A DNA stretch of 40,218 bases. It comes from Ectothiorhodospiraceae bacterium (lineage in GTDB: Bacteria > Pseudomonadota > Gammaproteobacteria > Nitrococcales > Aquisalimonadaceae). Every line of letters begins with the position of its first letter. Position 1 is the first letter of the stretch. A program made the translations under genes and the position numbers. This document shows, piece by piece, positions 36,370 through 40,218 of this stretch. The DNA is taken from the NCBI GenBank assembly GCA_007117515.1, contig SKGQ01000143.1, positions 1 through 40,218 on the forward strand, read 5' to 3'. The notes below the pieces were generated by a model. The model was given only the letters and a program-made list of their open reading frames with translations. It did not search any database and was not told the DNA's origin.

Positions 36370-37253
36370 TTGCCCCTGTGGCACCCCTTCGACGCCTCTG
36401 CATCATCGGCGTCGGTCTGATTGGCGGTTCGCTGGCGCGGGCGCTGCGGCAGGCCGGTCAGGTGGACGAGGTGATTGGCTGCGGGCGCGGCCTGGCGAAC
36501 CTGGAACGGGCGGTGGAACTTGGTGTCATCGACCGCTTCGAGACCGATCCGGCGCAGGCCGTGGTCGGCGCGACCATGGTGCTGTTGGCGGTTCCCCTCG
36601 GTGCCATGGAGCAGATCATGGCGGCGATTGCGCCTGCCCTTGAGCCGGAATGCATCGTGACCGATGGCGGCAGCGCCAAGGCCAGCGTCGAGTACGCGGC
36701 GCGGTCGCAGCTGGGGTCAGCGTTGCCGCGTTTCGTGCCCGGCCATCCGATTGCCGGCACCGAGAACAGCGGAGTCGAGGCCTCCTTTCCGGATCTCTAC
36801 CGGGGTCGAAAAGTCATTCTGACCCCGCTGGAAGAGACTGATCCCGAGGCCCTGGCCTCGGTGCGGACCATGTGGGAGGCCTGCGGAGCCCGGGTGTCCT
36901 GCATGAGCGTGGCGCATCACGACGAAGTGCTGGCGGCCACCTCACATATGCCCCATGTGCTGGCCTTCGCCCTGGTCGATACGCTGTCGCGCTGGGGCGA
37001 TCGTGACGAGATTTTCGCCTACGCCGCCGGCGGCTTTCGGGATTTCACCCGAATCGCCTCCAGTGACCCGCTGATGTGGCGCGATATCTGTCTCGCCAAT
37101 CACGAGTCGGTGGTGGCGGCGCTGGAACGCTATACCGACGATCTGATGCGGATGACCGAGGCGGTGCGGCAACGGGACGGAGATGCGCTGGAGCATGCGT
37201 TCCGCAATGCCCGCGACGCGCGGGAGCGTTTCCTGGCCATGCTGGAAATCTGA
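36366..37253 (+). CDS. tyrA: Prephenate/arogenate dehydrogenase
   Basis: A 295-residue NAD(P)-dependent dehydrogenase for tyrosine synthesis. The Rossmann motif is CIIGVGLIGGSLARALRQ, followed by VTDGGSAKASV, PGHPIAGTENSGVEAS and SHMPHVLAFALVDT, in which the His residues match the catalytic and substrate-binding ones of the family. No ACT or chorismate mutase domain is attached. The start is TTG at 36366, overlapping the hisC stop by 4 nt. In Pseudomonas tyrA is fused in frame to aroA; here it ends with its own TGA, and aroA starts 8 nt later in another frame. Choice between prephenate and arogenate as substrate cannot be read from sequence. Confidence 0.95.
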   Translation: MIAPVAPLRRLCIIGVGLIGGSLARALRQAGQVDEVIGCGRGLANLERAVELGVIDRFETDPAQAVVGATMVLLAVPLGAMEQIMAAIAPALEPECIVTDGGSAKASVEYAARSQLGSALPRFVPGHPIAGTENSGVEASFPDLYRGRKVILTPLEETDPEALASVRTMWEACGARVSCMSVAHHDEVLAATSHMPHVLAFALVDTLSRWGDRDEIFAYAAGGFRDFTRIASSDPLMWRDICLANHESVVAALERYTDDLMRMTEAVRQRDGDALEHAFRNARDARERFLAMLEI

Positions 37254-37260
37254 AGGAGAT

Positions 37261-38592
37261 ATGGTGACTCAGGCAGTCATGGATGAGCGGAATTTCGTGA
37301 TCGGACCCGGTGGCATGCTGCACGGTCGCCTGAGGGTGCCCGGCGATAAATCGATCTCCCACCGCGCGATCATGCTGGGCTCGCTGGCGGAGGGCGAGAC
37401 CCGGGTCAGCGGCTTTCTGGAAGGTGCCGATGCGCTCGCCACCCTGGCCAGCTTTCGCGCCATGGGCGTCTCCATTTCCGAGCCCGATCATGGTCGCCTT
37501 CGGGTCAGTGGAGTTGGCCTGCATGGCCTGCGACAGCCCTCGGCACCGCTGTATCTGGGTAATTCGGGTACCTCGATGCGGCTGCTGTGCGGCCTGCTGG
37601 CCGGACAGCCATTCGAATCGGTGCTCGAGGGCGATGCGTCACTCTCGCGGCGGCCGATGAAACGCGTCACCGAGCCGTTGGCGAAGATGGGGGCGCAGAT
37701 TGACACGGCGGAGGGTGGAACCGCGCCATTGACCATCCGCGGCGGGCACCCCTTAACCGGCTTCCGCTATGACATGCCCGTTGCCAGTGCGCAGGTGAAA
37801 TCCTGCCTGCTGCTGGCCGGCCTGTTCGCCGAGGGCGAGACCTGGGTGCGCGAGCCGGCGCCAACCCGCGACCACACCGAACGCATGCTCGAGGGTTTCG
37901 GTTATCCGGTACTGCGCGACCAGGGCTGGGTTGGTGTTGCCGGCGGCGGTTGCTTGCGCGGTGGCGATATCGACGTGCCGGCGGACATCTCCTCGGCCAC
38001 CTTCTTCCTGCTCGGTGCCAGCATCGCGGCAGGTTCCGAAGTGGTGCTTGAGCATGTGGGCATCAACCCGACCCGGACCGGCGTCATCGATATCCTCAGC
38101 CTGATGGGGGCAGACATCGAACTGCGGCACCGACGCGAGGTTGGCGGTGAGCCGGTCGCCGATATCAGGGTTCGGGCCGCGCAGTTACACGGCATCAGGA
38201 TTCCCGAGCATCTGGTGCCATTGGCCATTGACGAGTTTCCGGCCATTTTCGTTGCCGCCGCCTGCGCCAGGGGTACCACGGTCCTGACCGGTGCAGAGGA
38301 ACTGCGGGTCAAGGAAAGTGACCGTATCGCGGTGATGGCGGAGGGCCTGCAGGCCCTGGGAATCGATGCCCAACCGACGCCGGACGGCATGGTGATCACC
38401 GGTGGTGCACTGGCTGGCGGCTGGGTCGACAGCCATGGTGATCACCGCATCGCCATGTGTTTCGCCATGGCTGGACTGTGCGCCAGTGGGCGCATCGAGA
38501 TTGCCCGTTGCGCGAATGTGGAAACCTCGTTTCCCGGCTTTGCCGAACTGGCCGCGGCACATGGTCTGGCGATTCGTGCGGAGCGCGCCTGA
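37261..38592 (+). CDS. aroA: 3-phosphoshikimate 1-carboxyvinyltransferase (EPSP synthase)
   Basis: A 443-residue enzyme of the shikimate pathway joining phosphoenolpyruvate to shikimate-3-phosphate. Conserved stretches are [73 protein letters not shown] and [15 protein letters not shown]. The start chosen is the ATG at 37261, only 2 nt after AAGGAG; GTG at 37264 (5-nt spacing) or ATG at 37279 are alternatives. The tracked version starts inside tyrA. It overlaps the cmk start by one base. Its substrate pathway leads to chorismate used by pheA and tyrA next door. Confidence 0.97.
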   Translation: MVTQAVMDERNFVIGPGGMLHGRLRVPGDKSISHRAIMLGSLAEGETRVSGFLEGADALATLASFRAMGVSISEPDHGRLRVSGVGLHGLRQPSAPLYLGNSGTSMRLLCGLLAGQPFESVLEGDASLSRRPMKRVTEPLAKMGAQIDTAEGGTAPLTIRGGHPLTGFRYDMPVASAQVKSCLLLAGLFAEGETWVREPAPTRDHTERMLEGFGYPVLRDQGWVGVAGGGCLRGGDIDVPADISSATFFLLGASIAAGSEVVLEHVGINPTRTGVIDILSLMGADIELRHRREVGGEPVADIRVRAAQLHGIRIPEHLVPLAIDEFPAIFVAAACARGTTVLTGAEELRVKESDRIAVMAEGLQALGIDAQPTPDGMVITGGALAGGWVDSHGDHRIAMCFAMAGLCASGRIEIARCANVETSFPGFAELAAAHGLAIRAERA

Positions 38593-39296
38593 TGGGAGAC
38601 TCCAGCGTTCCCGTGCTCGCGGTGGATGGCCCCGGTGGATCCGGCAAGGGCACGGTCTGTCGACTGCTTGCCCGGGAACTGGGGTGGCACTTGCTGGACA
38701 GCGGCGCGATTTACCGGGCAACGGCGATCGCTGCCGCCCGGCGTGGGATCGATGCCGGCGACGGCGCCGCGCTGACTCCGGTAGCGGCGGCTCTGGATCT
38801 TGTTTTCGATGCGCAGGCGGATCCCGAATCCGATGTCATCGTGCGCCTGGACGGCGTCGATGTCACCGCCGAACTACGGCAGGAGACCACCGGCGAACAG
38901 GCATCCAGGCTTGCTGCCATCCCCGAGGTCCGCGCTGCCTTGTTGCAGCGGCAGCGGGATTTTCGCCAGGAGCCCGGCCTGGTGGCTGACGGTCGCGATA
39001 TGGGGACCGTTGTGTTTCCTGATGCCGCGCTCAAGGTATTCCTGACGGCGAGTGCCGAGGAACGTGCCCGGAGACGTCATAAACAGTTGAAGGAACAGGG
39101 GGTCAGTGGTAGCCTCACTGCCCTTTTAGAGGAGATCACTGCGCGCGATGCCCGCGATCAGGGGCGTGCAGTGGCTCCACTTGTTCCGGCTCAGGATGCA
39201 GTGGTGATTGATACTACTGGCCTGACCGTGAACCAGGTGTTGGAGAGACTTCGTGAGTTGCTCAGCCACTACGGGTCTGCTTCGACGACGCAGTGA
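38592..39296 (+). CDS. cmk: Cytidylate kinase
   Basis: A 234-residue P-loop kinase that phosphorylates CMP and dCMP. Walker A is [49 protein letters not shown] and RARRRHKQL fit the family. The ATG at 38592 shares one base with the aroA stop (TGATG). The tracked start lies far inside aroA. It is followed by a GC-rich hairpin and then rpsA, the usual cmk-rpsA order. Its position within an aromatic amino acid operon is common in gammaproteobacteria. Confidence 0.97.
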   Translation: MGDSSVPVLAVDGPGGSGKGTVCRLLARELGWHLLDSGAIYRATAIAAARRGIDAGDGAALTPVAAALDLVFDAQADPESDVIVRLDGVDVTAELRQETTGEQASRLAAIPEVRAALLQRQRDFRQEPGLVADGRDMGTVVFPDAALKVFLTASAEERARRRHKQLKEQGVSGSLTALLEEITARDARDQGRAVAPLVPAQDAVVIDTTGLTVNQVLERLRELLSHYGSASTTQ

Positions 39297-39335
39297 CCAG
39301 GTATCGGAGTGATCGGGACCCGGTCCACGTGGCAT

Positions 39336-39373
39336 GCCGGCCCGCCTTCGCGGGGCGGCCTTGCTGTTTGTTT
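39336..39373 (+). terminator. Probable intrinsic terminator after cmk
   Basis: CCCGC (39341-39345), loop CTTC and GCGGG (39350-39354), within a longer GC-rich stretch (GCCGG before, CGGCC after), are followed by the T-rich TTGCTGTTTGTTT. It lies 40 bp after the cmk stop, in the 131-bp gap before rpsA. Some read-through is likely because the U-run is interrupted. Confidence 0.55.
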
Positions 39374-39427
39374 CAACCATCAACCACCGATAGCGGCATT
39401 CCGCTGCTGTCCAGGAACGATTGACCC

Positions 39428-40218
39428 ATGAGCGAAAGCTTTGCAGAACTTTTTGAACAGAGCCTGGCCCAGACCGATATGCGTCCCGGCTCCATTGTCA
39501 TCGGCCACGTCGTCGCCATTCAGGGTGACCATGTGGTGGTCAACGCCGGTCTGAAATCCGAGGCGGTCATTCCCGTCAACGAATTCTACGGAGACTCCGG
39601 AGAGCTGGAAGTCGCCGTCGGTGACGACGTGGAGGTTGCGCTCGACGCGGTCGAGGACGGCTTCGGCGAGACCCGCCTGTCTCGTGAAAAGGCCAAACGC
39701 GCGCACGCCTGGAAGTTCCTGGAAAAAGCCTACGAGGCCAGCGACACTGTCACCGGGATCATCAGCGGCAAGGTCAAGGGCGGTTTCACCGTCGACCTCA
39801 AGCACATCCGGGCCTTTCTCCCGGGTTCGCTGGTGGATATCCGGCCGGTGCGTGACACCACGTACCTGGAAGGGCGCGATCTCGAGTTCAAGGTCATCAA
39901 GCTGGACGAGCGTCGCAACAACGTCGTCGTGTCCCGCCGCGCGGTGGTTGAAGAAGAATACAGTGCCGAGCGCGAGGCCCTGCTGGAGCGTCTGCAGGAA
40001 GGTCAGCAGCTCAAGGGCATTGTCAAGAATCTCACCGATTACGGTGCCTTCGTCGATCTCGGTGGCATCGACGGTCTGCTGCACATCACCGACATGGCCT
40101 GGCGCCGCGTCAAGCATCCGTCCGAAGTTGTGGAAGTCGGCCAGGAAATCGAGGTCAAGGTGCTCAAGTTCGACCGCGAGCGCAATCGCGTGTCGCTGGG
40201 GCTGAAGCAGCTGGGTGA
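39428..40218 (+). CDS. rpsA: 30S ribosomal protein S1, N-terminal half (runs off the window)
   Basis: About 263 residues of S1 are visible of the usual 550 or so; the 3' end is outside the window. The start [21 protein letters not shown] matches gammaproteobacterial S1. S1 RNA-binding repeats lie at about 20-86, 105-171 and 190-258, the last with [30 protein letters not shown]1 unfolds and recruits mRNA to the ribosome. No proper ribosome site precedes the ATG. A small hairpin, TAGCGG-CATT-CCGCTG (39391-39406), lies in the leader. This suits an rpsA mRNA that is recognised through structure and controlled by S1 itself, as in E. coli; that regulation is inferred. Confidence 0.97.
   Translation, partial: MSESFAELFEQSLAQTDMRPGSIVIGHVVAIQGDHVVVNAGLKSEAVIPVNEFYGDSGELEVAVGDDVEVALDAVEDGFGETRLSREKAKRAHAWKFLEKAYEASDTVTGIISGKVKGGFTVDLKHIRAFLPGSLVDIRPVRDTTYLEGRDLEFKVIKLDERRNNVVVSRRAVVEEEYSAEREALLERLQEGQQLKGIVKNLTDYGAFVDLGGIDGLLHITDMAWRRVKHPSEVVEVGQEIEVKVLKFDRERNRVSLGLKQLG

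Noticed and set aside
37183-37260. Upstream extension of aroA into tyrA
   Set aside because: The extra 26 residues have no homology to EPSP synthases, and a ribosome site lies directly before ATG 37261.

Overview
This is a GC-rich, gene-dense stretch of a gammaproteobacterial chromosome. Evidence for the group: zipA beside smc and ligA; a cbrA/cbrB two-component pair next to gluQ; the order gyrA-serC-(serA)-pheA-hisC-tyrA-aroA-cmk-rpsA; and mtaD-ubiG-mupP-yciK-like genes divergent from mtnA. Several of these blocks match Pseudomonas gene order, but tyrA and aroA are separate, a serA-type gene sits between serC and pheA, and acs stands where pcnB follows crcZ in Pseudomonas. I therefore read it as a gammaproteobacterium outside Pseudomonas; I cannot name the genus. 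I see no insertion sequence, prophage, CRISPR array, tRNA or rRNA.

Layout. (1) 1-6946, minus strand: gluQ, a small cbrX-like membrane protein, cbrA (transporter-fused sensor kinase), cbrB (sigma-54 activator), a 393-bp gap, then acs (3' end outside the window). The gap holds a good -24/-12 sigma-54 promoter, upstream repeats that could bind CbrB, and a structured region of about 215 nt ending in a hairpin plus U-run. It occupies the place of the Hfq/Crc-titrating RNA CrcZ in Pseudomonas and is the most interesting item here. (2) 7098-13901, plus: smc-zipA-ligA. (3) 13911-15344, minus: yciI-bolA-parvulin lipoprotein. (4) 15483-20439, plus: yciO, then trpS-scpA-scpB-rluB-endonuclease III-like gene, mostly overlapping. 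(5) 20453-26779, minus: mtaD-ubiG-mupP-rmuC-squalene/phytoene synthase-like-SDR, then an orphan gene. (6) 26891-28943, plus: mtnA-DUF3301-cyclophilin. (7) 29108-40218, plus: gyrA, then serine, aromatic and histidine aminotransferase genes, cmk and the start of rpsA.

How the genes work together. CbrAB probably reads carbon status and drives the sigma-54 promoter, giving either a carbon-repression RNA, acetate activation through acs, or both. Smc, ScpA and ScpB are the three parts of one condensin, encoded in two nearby operons. MtaD and MtnA belong to methylthioadenosine salvage. SerC and SerA share the serine pathway; AroA, PheA, TyrA and HisC make and use chorismate and prephenate.

Unusual features include an SDR that has lost both YxxxK residues, a squalene/phytoene synthase-like protein without its Asp-rich motifs, an endonuclease III relative without the catalytic lysine, and an orphan protein resembling the N-terminal part of Ycf46-type ATPases. 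All assignments were made by reading the sequence without database searches.
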